From contig JABFFZ010000009.1 of NCBI GenBank assembly GCA_013112725.1, positions 36,759 through 100,758 of the forward strand: a stretch of DNA of 64,000 bases. Reading direction: 5' to 3'. The notes below the pieces were generated by a model. That model saw nothing but the letters and a program-made list of their open reading frames with translations, was not told where the DNA came from and searched no databases. The position numbers and the translations under genes are program-made. Of this stretch, positions 53,146-62,206 are shown piece after piece. The DNA comes from Chloroflexota bacterium (lineage in GTDB: Bacteria; Chloroflexota; Anaerolineae; Promineifilales; Promineifilaceae). The number at the start of each line of letters is the position of its first letter. Position 1 is the stretch's first letter.

Positions 53146-54816
53146 TCACTGGCGCACAATCACAGGCAGGTAGATGAAAAAGTCGTAGGAAGGCACCGGG
53201 GTGGGGTCAATGACTGGCGTCCCGGTGGGGGAGGGGCCGGGCGTAGCCGTATTTGTCGGTGTAGGGGAGGGGCCAGGCGTAGCGGTTTGGGTAGGCGTGG
53301 GCGTTGGCGTAGGGGCGGGCATGACGGTGACGCAGGCGGAAAATTCGGAACTATTGCCGTCCGGGTCAGTGGCGACGGCCGTGATGCTATCCCCCTCCGA
53401 CACCAATCCGGTCAAGTCAGCCGTTCCCTCGCCATAGCCAGAGGCGTCGGTGGTAATCAGACCGCCACCCAGATATTCCTGCCCTTCGCCATAGCCAGAG
53501 GAATCACAACTATCACTGCGGTACACATCCACTGTGAAGGAGGTATTGGGCAGGCTGTCCAATACGCCGGTCAGGATCAGGCTGCCGGGTGGCAAGGAGA
53601 GAACGGGGTAATTCTGACGGCCGTTGGCCTCCCCATCTCCATCGCCAGGATCATTCACGTCCACGCCGTCCTCTTCCAGGTCAATGCCTAACCCGATATT
53701 GCTGTAAATTCGATTGCCCCGTATCGGATTTTGAACGGGCACACCCGCACCACTCGTATCCACAATAACGCCGTTGCCCAGATTATGGGCAATCAGGTTG
53801 CCTTCACCCGCGCCGATGCCCCCAATCACATTGTCCACCGCCAGGCCATAAATTTGAATGCCATCCCATATATTGGGCACGGCCGTACTGCCATCCCGCG
53901 CCACACCAATGAGGTTGCCCTGAATAACATTCCCACCCATACTGTTCACCCGGATACCATAGCCGGTATTGCCGCTAATGACGTTGCGGGCAATGGCCGC
54001 CGGGCCACCAATGGTATTGTTATGGCTGCCTACATAAATGCCATTGTCATTGCCTAAGGCACTCAGGCCATCGGCCGTTACACCAATGAAATTGTTGGTA
54101 ATGGTATTGTTCTCTGCACCGGAGAGGAGGCGGACGCCATCAATCTCATTGGCGGAGATGACATTACGCTGTGCATGGAGCGGGCCGCCCACCACATTGT
54201 TATCCCCAGCCAGACCGACCCCGTAAAACCCATTGCCCATAGCGGTCACACCATCCGCACCCAGACCAAGATGGCTGCACCGCACCCGGTTATCATGGCT
54301 GTTAATGCGTATCCCTTCGTTATCAAAATTACCAATGACCAGGCCGCGAATAATGCTGCCATCGCTACCCGTATCCAACACCAGGCCATCCGCTGACTGC
54401 CCTGTGCCCGCATTGCTACCATCCAGCACAATCATCAAAGTGGCCGGGGTCGTGCCATTGGCCGGACAGGCTGCGCCGGGTTGTGTGGCCCCATCAATCT
54501 CCAGCGGCACGGTAATGGGCGGATAGGGAGAAGCGGGCGTAAAGGTAAAAGGCCCCGTTCCAGACAGGTTGAATTCAATGTGGTGCAGCGTGGCATCTGG
54601 ACCTAAAGCGTTTAGCTCTTCAATGGCGGCCCGCAAATTGCACTGCTCACCGCCATTGACAGATACGTCACAAATGCCATCTCCGGGATTCATATCATTG
54701 GCGTCGGTTGTCCAGTTCACCGTCAGGGTTACACCGGTGGGAACCAGCGCCCGCGCCACCGTCCAGCCGCCAATCAGCAGCAAGAACAACATGGGAATCA
54801 TTGCAAATCGTTTCAT
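53146..54816 (-). CDS. Secreted CSLREA/beta-helix protein with Thr-Pro linker and YLP tail
   Basis: The 556-aa protein has a signal peptide and a CSLREA-like N-domain (TDANDMNPGDGICDVSVNGG followed by CNLRAAIEELNA). A beta-helix of NNTITNNFIGV and NVISGNTGYGIRVN coils (about 80-400) and a small beta domain follow, then a Pro/Thr-rich linker with TPTPTPTQTATPGPSPT-type repeats. It ends FFIYLPVIVRQ. The linker resembles wall-spanning spacers of surface proteins. Start ATG 54816 has GGAGG 12 bases upstream. It is transcribed from the TGTCCTG promoter at 54861-54914. Confidence 0.85.
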   Translation of the reverse strand: MKRFAMIPMLFLLLIGGWTVARALVPTGVTLTVNWTTDANDMNPGDGICDVSVNGGEQCNLRAAIEELNALGPDATLHHIEFNLSGTGPFTFTPASPYPPITVPLEIDGATQPGAACPANGTTPATLMIVLDGSNAGTGQSADGLVLDTGSDGSIIRGLVIGNFDNEGIRINSHDNRVRCSHLGLGADGVTAMGNGFYGVGLAGDNNVVGGPLHAQRNVISANEIDGVRLLSGAENNTITNNFIGVTADGLSALGNDNGIYVGSHNNTIGGPAAIARNVISGNTGYGIRVNSMGGNVIQGNLIGVARDGSTAVPNIWDGIQIYGLAVDNVIGGIGAGEGNLIAHNLGNGVIVDTSGAGVPVQNPIRGNRIYSNIGLGIDLEEDGVDVNDPGDGDGEANGRQNYPVLSLPPGSLILTGVLDSLPNTSFTVDVYRSDSCDSSGYGEGQEYLGGGLITTDASGYGEGTADLTGLVSEGDSITAVATDPDGNSSEFSACVTVMPAPTPTPTPTQTATPGPSPTPTNTATPGPSPTGTPVIDPTPVPSYDFFIYLPVIVRQ

Positions 54817-54860
54817 ACTCGTATTGATGCCTCCATCAGGAAAAATTGGTTTACGGCCGT

Positions 54861-54914
54861 AGCATAATGACCCACCGCTCATGGCCTGTCCTGATATTTG
54901 GCAACTTTGTCCTG
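54861..54914 (-). promoter_or_regulatory. Promoter with TGTCCTG direct repeat, site B
   Basis: TGTCCTG occurs at 54887-54893 and 54908-54914, 21 bp apart. After 20 bp on the minus strand is TATGCT (-10, complement of 54861-54866). An ACGGCCGT octamer lies at 54853-54860, beside the predicted transcription start. It faces the 556-aa beta-helix gene, whose ATG is 45 bp from the -10. Confidence 0.7.
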
Positions 54915-54934
54915 ATTGGGAATGGGAGGCGGCA

Positions 54935-54970
54935 TAAAAAAAGCCGGAAGCGATGGGCGCTTCCGGCTTT
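54935..54970. terminator. Rho-independent terminator
   Basis: AAAAAAAGCCGGAAGCG pairs with CGCTTCCGGCTTT around ATGGG. With the hairpin at 54983-55014 it ends the 267-aa secreted gene. Confidence 0.88.
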
Positions 54971-54982
54971 CAAACATGATAC

Positions 54983-55014
54983 AGACATCCGATTTTTTAG
55001 AAAAATCGGATGTC
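54983..55014. repeat. ACATCCGATTT hairpin
   Basis: AGACATCCGATTTTT pairs with AAAAATCGGATGTCT around TA. It belongs to the same AGAC-type family as 159-192 and 49220-49267. It lies just past the stop of the 267-aa secreted protein. Confidence 0.88.
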
Positions 55015-55026
55015 TTGAGGTCGTCA

Positions 55027-55830
55027 TTACCCGGTGCCCACACAAACGGGATCAACCAGCAAAGAAGTCAGCGTCCCTTCAAAATAGTTGCCGGAAACGG
55101 GTGAATAGCCGATGTAAATGGTGGTTTCCAGGTTGGTGAGCCAGAACGGCCCGTTGACGGTGGGCGGCGTGGAAGCCAGGCTCAAGCTGTCTACTGTAAA
55201 CGTGGGAGCAAAGACACCGGGGTTTGTTTTGATGTACACGGCCGTGACCGACTGATTCCCGGCGCTAATGGCAAAACCATTACTGACAGCGCCTACGCCC
55301 CCAAAGGCAGTCACCAATTTTGCCTCCTGGGTAGACACTTTTAGCGGCAGGTTAAATTGAATGTCCTCCCGGTAAAAGAGGGGATTATCACCCGCCAGGT
55401 TATTGGGCGTACCGTCAATGGTTAAGACGCCGGTCAGCGCCGGCCGTTTAGCCGCGCAACTATCCGCAATCCAGAATGTGCCATTTGACATCCCATACAC
55501 CAGGTCCTGTATGTTGGGCAAAGCACAGGAAAAGTAACTGCTGCCGTCAAAAGTTGCTTTGCTGCCCTGGATAACTGGATTACCAACGGCCGTGCAGTTC
55601 ACATTAAAGCTCTGCTGCTGCGTAATGACGTTTTGGCCGTTCTGGGTGGTGTAACCCAGTTGAATGACCAGATTGGTATCCATGACATTGCCAGGAAATG
55701 AGGTATCTGTCCACCATCTGGCCCACCGTGTCGGCGTGGCTCCCGCTGCCTGAACCCCCAAGAATAAAGTCAAACCACACAAAATTGCCATTAAAACTAC
55801 AAGGCGTCTACCAAACCATTTGCTGTTCAT
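55027..55830 (-). CDS. Secreted protein of unknown function (267 aa)
   Basis: A signal peptide (about 1-30, LCGLTLFLGVQAAGA) precedes a beta-rich domain of about 235 residues with paired cysteines (FNVNCTAVGNP, FSCALPNIQ, IADSCAAKRP, DPVCVGTG). I see no known catalytic motif. It lacks the YLP tail, but shares the TGTCCTG promoter with the beta-helix proteins. The ATG 55830 is preferred, with AGGAGA about seven bases upstream; upstream in-frame codons are not conserved-looking. It is divergent from the HTH-STAND-TPR gene. Confidence 0.7.
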   Translation of the reverse strand: MNSKWFGRRLVVLMAILCGLTLFLGVQAAGATPTRWARWWTDTSFPGNVMDTNLVIQLGYTTQNGQNVITQQQSFNVNCTAVGNPVIQGSKATFDGSSYFSCALPNIQDLVYGMSNGTFWIADSCAAKRPALTGVLTIDGTPNNLAGDNPLFYREDIQFNLPLKVSTQEAKLVTAFGGVGAVSNGFAISAGNQSVTAVYIKTNPGVFAPTFTVDSLSLASTPPTVNGPFWLTNLETTIYIGYSPVSGNYFEGTLTSLLVDPVCVGTG

Positions 55831-55885
55831 ACTAAATCTCTCCTTGTCAGAATAAATACATGGTATCATGCAGCGAACAGTGCAT

Positions 55886-55940
55886 ATTATAAAAGGAACA
55901 GGCTGACAAAACTGTCCTGATTTTTACGGAATTTGTCCGT
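55886..55940 (-). promoter_or_regulatory. Promoter with TGTCCTG direct repeat, site D
   Basis: TGTCCTG (55913-55919) and the variant TGTCCGT (55934-55940) are 21 bp apart. On the minus strand a perfect TATAAT (-10, complement of 55886-55891) follows after 21 bp. The site faces the 267-aa secreted gene. The distal copy ends 12 bp before the ATG of the plus-strand STAND gene, so a bound protein would also affect that gene. Confidence 0.75.
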
Positions 55941-55951
55941 GTTGATGGTCA

Positions 55952-58660
55952 ATGAGTACACAATTCGATTCCACCGGTTTGTTTTTTGAGCAGTTGCGAC
56001 TGGCGCTAAACAATTTTCAAGATGCCCAATGGTTGGGCGAAAACTCGCCATTGGCTGCACCGTACTTTTTGGGATCTGCTCTGCAAGGTGTGGCCGGGGC
56101 AGACACGGCCGTTGGCCGGGGCCAGGTCTTACAACAAACCATCTATGCGGCTGCCGACAACTTATGGGATGGCCCATTGCCCAAAACGCGGGATGAATTG
56201 GAAACGGCCGTGCAAAACGCCCGCCTCGAACAGGGCAACAAAGGCAACCAATACCACTTCTTCTTGCTAGAACTGCGCTACCTACGCCGCTTCTTCCGTT
56301 CGCGGGCGCACCCGCCTGCCGACAGCGAACAGGCGATCCGCGATTATCTGGGCGTGGGGCGTGGCCCCTACTTCAACCACCTCAAAGCCGCCCGCGAGGC
56401 ATTGGCCGAGGCGCTCATTCGCCATCTGCAACCCACGCTGCGCCTGGAACAGCCGCCGCAACTCAGCGGCCAACTGATTGGCCGCGACCATCTCATTGCC
56501 CGCTGCCTGCCCCGTTTGCAGACAAACCAGACCATCGCTATCACCGGCATGGGGGGAGTGGGCAAGACGGCATTGGCGGCCGCAGTAGCACAGCAGTGGC
56601 CGGCTCAGCCCGTCTTCTGGTTCACTTTGCGCCCCACATTGAATGACCAGTTAGCCAGCCTGCTTTTTTCATTGGGTTACTTTTTGCACCAACAGGGCGC
56701 ATCTGGTTTATGGCTACAACTGGTGGCCGATGACGGCAAAATGAACAGCCTGCCGCTGGCATTGGAACAGGTGCGGGGTGATTTACAGACCATGCATCCC
56801 CCGCCCTTGCTCTGCCTGGATGAATGTGATCATCTGGCGGCCGGCCCGGAGAAGATGACAGCGCAGCAACAGCAGTTGCTTTCTTTTATTGATGGGTTAC
56901 GTGGCCTGTCACCCCTGGTACTGGTGGGGCAGCGCGTGAATATCCTGGCAGATGAACATCTGGCGCTGACCGGGCTGACGCTGGCGCAAACACACAAGCT
57001 GCTGCACCAAAGCGGCGTGGCCTTCCGGCCAGAGGAGGCGGAGCGACTGCACGCTTACACGGATGGCAATGCGCGGATGATGTGGTTGTGCGCGGCGATG
57101 TGTCAGTCTGAACAGGAAACGCTGATGGCCGTACTCGACAGTTTGCCGAAAACGGCCGTCTTCCAGACTCTCTTTGCCCGGCTGTGGCAGTCGCTTTCCG
57201 GGGCCGAACGAACTGTCTTGCAACGGCTGGCCGTTTTCCGCAGTCTGGCCCCGGCAGATGCGTTTGCCGACCGGACGGCCGTGCTGGAAACGCTCGCCGC
57301 CCGCCACCTGCTGCAACGAGATGACCAGGGAGCAGTCGCGCTGTTGCCCATCATCCGTGATCTGTTACTGGCGGACCATACCCATTTGCCCGCCGCTATC
57401 CGCGAGCAGGCGCACCTGGCTGCCGCCGCCATTCGCGCTGAACGGGGCGAGTATACGGCTGCCGCTTTCCATTTTGCCCAGGGAGGTGAACCGGCAACGG
57501 CCGTGCAGGTGTGGTACCCCGTGCGCCAGCAAGAGATCAAACGGGGGCAGGCAGGGGCGGCATTGGCTATCTTTGCCCCGCTTTCGCCACGCCGCCTGCC
57601 AGAGGCGGAAGCACAGGCGTTGACGTTATTGCAAGCCGAGTTGTACCAACTGGCCGGGGAAGCGGAGCAGGGGTTAACGGTGTTGGATATGGTTAATTGG
57701 GCACGGGATAGTGAAACGGCCGTGCAGGCCCAACTCCTGCGCGGTAACTTTTTGAACACATTGGGCCAACCAGAAGCGGCCCTGGAAAAGCTGGAAGACG
57801 GTCTGGCAACATTGGCGCGGCTGATGGAACAGATGGTGCGTTTCCGCCAGCAGCGCGCACTTATTCATATTCAACAGTGGCACATGGCGGAAGCAATTCA
57901 AGAGGTGCGGCAGGCACAGTATACGGCCGAACATTTGCAGGGACTAATTCAGGAGCAACAAGGCAATTTTGATGAGGCATATCTGGCTTATCACAAGGCG
58001 CTGGCGCTGGCGCGCAGCATCAATTATGAGGCGGGCATGGCACAGACCAACCGTGACCTGGCCAATGTGTTGCTGCGCCAGGCAAAGCTGGAAGAGGCGC
58101 GGCTTCATTTACAGGCTGCGCTCGACTACTATGAGCGCATTGGGGATCGGCTTAGCTGGGAAAAAGCGCGCAGTTCATTGGCAGGCATTCATTTTCAGGC
58201 GGGAGAATATGAGCAGATGATCGCCATTGGGGAAAAGTCATTGCCGTTTTTTGAGCGCGCCAAAATCCCCTATTACACCAGCCTGACAACAGCTAATCTG
58301 GCCGAGTCTTATTACGCCGTAGGTAATTTGGAACGGGCAGAACTGTATGCTCACAAGACACTGGCGTTGGAGGAGCCAAACAGTTACCCCTATGCGTTGT
58401 ACACGTTGGGGTTGGTACGCCGGGCGCAGCACAATCTGCCCGACGCTGAAGTGTACTTGCAGCAGGCGCAACAAGTGGCGGCGAATAATTTAGACAGCTT
58501 TATGGAGGCGCATGCGCTGCGTTTGTGGGGTGAGCTGCTGGCGGAAAAAGGGGAACGAGAAACGGCCGTGCAAACCATTACCCAGGCATTACGCCAATTT
58601 GAACGGCTGAACATTCTCCCCGAAATTGAAACTACGCGACAATTACTGCAAAAGCTATAA
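55952..58660 (+). CDS. HTH-STAND NTPase-TPR regulator
   Basis: The 902-aa protein has a helical N-terminal region (about 1-165) ending in a possible helix-turn-helix, AIRDYLGVGRGPYFNHLKAA, followed by LAEALIRHL. A STAND-type P-loop NTPase comes next: Walker A GMGGVGKT at 199-206 and Walker B PLLCLDECD near 290. A long TPR superhelix (about 500-900) ends it, with repeats such as GQPEAALEKLEDGLATL and GNLERAELYAHKTLAL. STAND proteins act as ligand-gated oligomeric switches. The gene is divergent from a secreted-protein gene and lies next to promoter D, so I propose that it binds the TGTCCTG repeats. A Chloroflexota-specific regulator family is my placement. Confidence 0.75.
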   Translation: MSTQFDSTGLFFEQLRLALNNFQDAQWLGENSPLAAPYFLGSALQGVAGADTAVGRGQVLQQTIYAAADNLWDGPLPKTRDELETAVQNARLEQGNKGNQYHFFLLELRYLRRFFRSRAHPPADSEQAIRDYLGVGRGPYFNHLKAAREALAEALIRHLQPTLRLEQPPQLSGQLIGRDHLIARCLPRLQTNQTIAITGMGGVGKTALAAAVAQQWPAQPVFWFTLRPTLNDQLASLLFSLGYFLHQQGASGLWLQLVADDGKMNSLPLALEQVRGDLQTMHPPPLLCLDECDHLAAGPEKMTAQQQQLLSFIDGLRGLSPLVLVGQRVNILADEHLALTGLTLAQTHKLLHQSGVAFRPEEAERLHAYTDGNARMMWLCAAMCQSEQETLMAVLDSLPKTAVFQTLFARLWQSLSGAERTVLQRLAVFRSLAPADAFADRTAVLETLAARHLLQRDDQGAVALLPIIRDLLLADHTHLPAAIREQAHLAAAAIRAERGEYTAAAFHFAQGGEPATAVQVWYPVRQQEIKRGQAGAALAIFAPLSPRRLPEAEAQALTLLQAELYQLAGEAEQGLTVLDMVNWARDSETAVQAQLLRGNFLNTLGQPEAALEKLEDGLATLARLMEQMVRFRQQRALIHIQQWHMAEAIQEVRQAQYTAEHLQGLIQEQQGNFDEAYLAYHKALALARSINYEAGMAQTNRDLANVLLRQAKLEEARLHLQAALDYYERIGDRLSWEKARSSLAGIHFQAGEYEQMIAIGEKSLPFFERAKIPYYTSLTTANLAESYYAVGNLERAELYAHKTLALEEPNSYPYALYTLGLVRRAQHNLPDAEVYLQQAQQVAANNLDSFMEAHALRLWGELLAEKGERETAVQTITQALRQFERLNILPEIETTRQLLQKL

Positions 58661-58787
58661 CATCGCAGATCAACGCTTCAATTTTTGCTATAATCTATTG
58701 GCACACCTGCCCGAAAGGTGATATGCCAGAGCAGCAAGTAACAACAAACAACCTACCACCAGCCACAAAAACTGAGGAGAAGCAAAG

Positions 58788-60077
58788 ATGGCTCTTGATA
58801 TAATTATTGGCGCACAATGGGGAGATGAAGGAAAAGGGCGTATCACCGACCTGCTGGCCGCCCAGGCCAACATCGTCGCCCGGTACAGCGGCGGTGACAA
58901 TGCCGGGCACACCGTCACCGTCGCCGGGGAGATTTTCAAACTGCACCTCATCCCTTCCGGCATTATTCATCCGGGTGTGATCTGCCTCATTGGCAACGGC
59001 ACCGTCATCAACCCGGCGGTGCTGCTGCGTGAGATGGAGGCGTTAGCGGCGCGCGGCGTAGACGTTGGCCCGCACCGGCTAAAAATTAGCCGCAACGCGC
59101 ACCTGATTACCCCGGCGCATGTGGCCCTGGACAAGGCCAGAGAAGCCCACCGGGGCAGCGATCCCATTGGCACCACGCTGCGCGGCATTGGCCCGGCCTA
59201 TACCGATAAGGCCAGCCGCGTAGGGCTGCGGGCGGAGCTATTTGACGACCCCGAAGGGTTAGCCGACCGCATGGAAATTCACATTCAGGGGGCGAATGAG
59301 ACGCTGACGAAGATTTATGGAGCGGAACCGCTAGATAGTGCGGCCATTGCTGCCGAATTCACCGCGTATGCCCAACGGCTGCACCCGTATCTGGTGGATG
59401 GTTCGGTATTGATTGACCAGGCACTGCGGCACGGCCGTGACGTATTGGCCGAAGGCGCGCAGGGCACATTTCTTGACCTGGATCACGGCACATATCCCTA
59501 CGTCACCAGTTCGTGGCCGACGGCGGGCGGCGCCCTCATCGGCCTGGGCGTGGGGCCAAACAAGGTGCGGCGAGTGATTGGCGTGGCCAAGGCGTTTACC
59601 AGCCGTGTCGGCAGCGGCCCCTTTCCGTGTGAATTGAGCGGCGACGAGGCGGTGCGGCTGCGGGGCACGGGGGCCAATCCCTGGGATGAATATGGCACGA
59701 CCACGGGACGGCCGCGCCGCGTGGGCTGGCTGGATGTGGTGCTGCTGCGCCACGCCGTGCGTATTAACGGCCTGACGGAACTGGCGATTACGAAGCTGGA
59801 TATTCTCAGTGGCCTGAAAAAAGTGCCGGTTTGTGTGGCCTATGAACGGTTTGGTGAACAGTTGGCGCATTATCCCACTGACCTGCGCGTGCTGGCAGAG
59901 TGCCAGCCCGTTTACGAAATTCTGGACGGCTGGCAAGAGGACGTGACCGGGGCGCGCACGCTGACCGACCTGCCCGTTAATGCCCGGCATTATGTGGAAT
60001 TTATTGCGGCGCAGACGGAAACGGCCGTGACCTACATCTCCGTCGGCCCCGGCCGGGATCAAGTCATCCAGGTTTAA
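58788..60077 (+). CDS. purA: Adenylosuccinate synthetase
   Basis: PurA condenses IMP and aspartate with GTP in AMP synthesis. The 429-aa protein has the N-terminal GAQWGDEGKGRITD (GTP/Mg site, Asp and His catalytic set with NAGHT), HLIPSGIIHPGVICLIGNG, IGTTLRGIGPAYTDKASR, EGAQGTFLDLDHGTYPYVTSS and the late KVPVCVAYERF. All are intact and the length is normal. It is followed after about 200 bp by purH, an IMP-forming enzyme, so the pair supplies AMP. Confidence 0.97.
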   Translation: MALDIIIGAQWGDEGKGRITDLLAAQANIVARYSGGDNAGHTVTVAGEIFKLHLIPSGIIHPGVICLIGNGTVINPAVLLREMEALAARGVDVGPHRLKISRNAHLITPAHVALDKAREAHRGSDPIGTTLRGIGPAYTDKASRVGLRAELFDDPEGLADRMEIHIQGANETLTKIYGAEPLDSAAIAAEFTAYAQRLHPYLVDGSVLIDQALRHGRDVLAEGAQGTFLDLDHGTYPYVTSSWPTAGGALIGLGVGPNKVRRVIGVAKAFTSRVGSGPFPCELSGDEAVRLRGTGANPWDEYGTTTGRPRRVGWLDVVLLRHAVRINGLTELAITKLDILSGLKKVPVCVAYERFGEQLAHYPTDLRVLAECQPVYEILDGWQEDVTGARTLTDLPVNARHYVEFIAAQTETAVTYISVGPGRDQVIQV

Positions 60078-60081
60078 TGTT

Positions 60082-60240
60082 GTAGGGGCGGGATGGCGCG
60101 GCAATACCGCTGCCAAAACGCGAAACACCGTCCCGCGCCATCTCACCCCTCATTCATCAATGTCCTCCAACGGGGCGAGACAGGCGGGAGACAAGGTGCT
60201 GGCAAACAGACAAGGCCCTGCCCGCCTGCCCCGCCCCTAC
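60082..60240. repeat. GTAGGGGCGGG inverted spacer
   Basis: GTAGGGGCGGG near 60082-60092 is inverted as CCCGCCCCTAC near 60230-60240, with GGCGCGG/CCGCGCC and CAGGCGGG/CCCGCCTG words inside. The 200-bp purA-purH gap can fold back on itself almost end to end. I see no gene in it. Confidence 0.6.
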
Positions 60241-60278
60241 GATATTGGTTTGCAAAAAATAACCGAGGGAAGAGGAAA

Positions 60279-62036
60279 ATGGCAAAACAAGCAATCCTAT
60301 CAGTATGGGACAAAAATAAATTACTTGAACTGGCACAAGGGCTAGATCAGCTGGGCTACCGGCTGATTGCCAGCGGCGGCACAGCCCGCAGCCTGCGCCA
60401 AGCCGGGCTGCCGGTGCAGGATGTGGCCGAATTGACCGACGCGCCGGAAATGCTGGGCGGCCGTGTCAAAACTTTACATCCGGCTGTGCATGGCGGCATC
60501 CTGGCCCGCAATAGCGCCAGCGACCAGGCCGACCTGGCGGCGCAGGGCTACGCCAATGTTGATCTGGTGGTGTGCAATCTCTACCCCTTCCAACAAACGG
60601 TGGCCCAGGAAGGGGTGACATTGGCGGAGGCGATTGAGCAAATTGATATTGGCGGGGTGACATTGCTGCGGGCAGCGGCCAAAAATCATGAGCGCGTCAC
60701 CGTCCTCTGCGACCCGGCCGATTATGAGCCGGCGCTGGCCGAAATCCGAGGACATGGTGATACCAGCCTGGAGACCCGGCAGGCATTGGCGCTGAAGGCG
60801 TTTCAGCACACGGCCGTGTACGACGACGCCATCAGCCACTATCTGCGCGCCCAATTCCGTCACACCCACAGCCAGTTACCGCTGCGTTACGGCATCAACC
60901 CGCACCAAAAACCGGCGCAACTCTACACCATGCACGGCAAACTGCCGCTGCAAGTACTCAATGGTTCGCCGGGCACCATCAATCTATTAGACGCTCTACA
61001 CGGTTGGCCGTTGGTCAAGGAACTCAAAGCCGCCACCGGCCTGCCCGCCGCCGCCTCCTTCAAGCATGTGAGTCCGGCAGGAGCGGCCGTTGCTGTCCCC
61101 CTCACCCCCGCCGAAGCCCAGGCTTACTTTGTGGACGACCTGGAACTCACCCCCCTGGCAACCGCCTATGCCCGCGCGCGGGGGGCAGACCGCATGTCCT
61201 CCTTCGGCGATTGGGTCGCCCTCAGCGACCCGGTTGATTTAGTGACCGCCCGCCTGATCAACCGCGAGGTTTCTGACGGTGTCATCGCCCCCGCCTACGA
61301 ACCGGAAGCGCTGGAACTGCTGCGCAAAAAGAAAAACGGCAGCTACCCCATTGTGCAAATTGACCCGGATTATGAGCCGCCGTTGCTGGAAACACGCCAG
61401 GTTTATGGCCTCACCTTTCAACAGCGCCGCAACGACGCCCGCATTGACGCCAGCCTGCTCACCAATATCGTCTCCGCCAGTCACGACCTGCCCGACAGCG
61501 CCAAACGCGACCTGATTGTGGCGACCATTGCCACCAAATACGCCCAATCGAACACCGTTTGTTACGCCGTCAGCGGGCAGGTGGTGGGCATGGGCGCGGG
61601 GCAACAGTCACGCATTCACTGCACGCGGCTGGCGGGCGGCAAGACGGATAACTGGTGGCTGCGCCAACATCCGCATGTACTCGGTTTCCAATTCAAAGAG
61701 GGCATACAACGGGCGGTGAAGAATAATGCCATTGATTTGTATGTATTGGACGAAATTGGGGAGGTGGAACGGCCGTCGTGGGAAGCACTCTTCACCGAAA
61801 TCCCCGCTCCCCTCGCCCCCGCCGAACGCCGCGCCTGGCTGGACAAACTGCAAGATGTCGCCCTGAGTTCCGACGCCTTCTTTCCCTTCCGCGACAACAT
61901 AGACCGTGCCCACCGCAGCGGCGTCCGCTATATCATCCAACCCGGCGGCTCCGTCCGCGACGAAGATATCATCGCCGCCGCCGACGAATATGGCATGACC
62001 CTCATCTTTAGTGGATTGCGGTTGTTTACGCACTAA
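60279..62036 (+). CDS. purH: Bifunctional AICAR transformylase/IMP cyclohydrolase, eukaryote-like
   Basis: PurH performs the last two steps of IMP synthesis. The 585-aa protein has an MGS-like cyclohydrolase domain (about 1-190; [30 protein letters not shown]) and a transformylase domain. The transformylase carries [16 protein letters not shown] (catalytic Lys-His), [30 protein letters not shown] and [15 protein letters not shown]. In length and in these motifs it resembles animal ATIC (592 aa) rather than the roughly 520-aa E. coli type. GAGG lies eight bases before ATG 60279; a longer frame from 60093 is spacer. purA lies upstream. Confidence 0.95.
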   Translation: MAKQAILSVWDKNKLLELAQGLDQLGYRLIASGGTARSLRQAGLPVQDVAELTDAPEMLGGRVKTLHPAVHGGILARNSASDQADLAAQGYANVDLVVCNLYPFQQTVAQEGVTLAEAIEQIDIGGVTLLRAAAKNHERVTVLCDPADYEPALAEIRGHGDTSLETRQALALKAFQHTAVYDDAISHYLRAQFRHTHSQLPLRYGINPHQKPAQLYTMHGKLPLQVLNGSPGTINLLDALHGWPLVKELKAATGLPAAASFKHVSPAGAAVAVPLTPAEAQAYFVDDLELTPLATAYARARGADRMSSFGDWVALSDPVDLVTARLINREVSDGVIAPAYEPEALELLRKKKNGSYPIVQIDPDYEPPLLETRQVYGLTFQQRRNDARIDASLLTNIVSASHDLPDSAKRDLIVATIATKYAQSNTVCYAVSGQVVGMGAGQQSRIHCTRLAGGKTDNWWLRQHPHVLGFQFKEGIQRAVKNNAIDLYVLDEIGEVERPSWEALFTEIPAPLAPAERRAWLDKLQDVALSSDAFFPFRDNIDRAHRSGVRYIIQPGGSVRDEDIIAAADEYGMTLIFSGLRLFTH

Positions 62037-62043
62037 GCCAACC

Positions 62044-62077
62044 AGACCTGACAGGTTTTCTGAAACCTGTCAGGTCT
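62044..62077. repeat. AGACCTGACAGGTTT hairpin
   Basis: AGACCTGACAGGTTT and AAACCTGTCAGGTCT pair around TCTG just after the purH stop, identical in arms and loop to 23994-24027. The rest of 62078-62206 shows nothing I can name. Confidence 0.9.
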
Positions 62078-62206
62078 TTCTACTTGTGAGCAAGCCGTAA
62101 AATTCACCACCAAAAATGAGAACTGTAACCAGTTTATCTAGACAATCTCCGGCAAGCCAAGTAACGTACACACACCCCAAAGGGGAATCTTGTGATGATG
62201 TAATGG

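Noticed and set aside
46815..54816. LPXTG-type sortase signals on the surface proteins
   Set aside because: The tails contain YLPxxxR but no LPxTG, no following hydrophobic helix plus basic tail of sortase type, and no sortase gene is present in the window.
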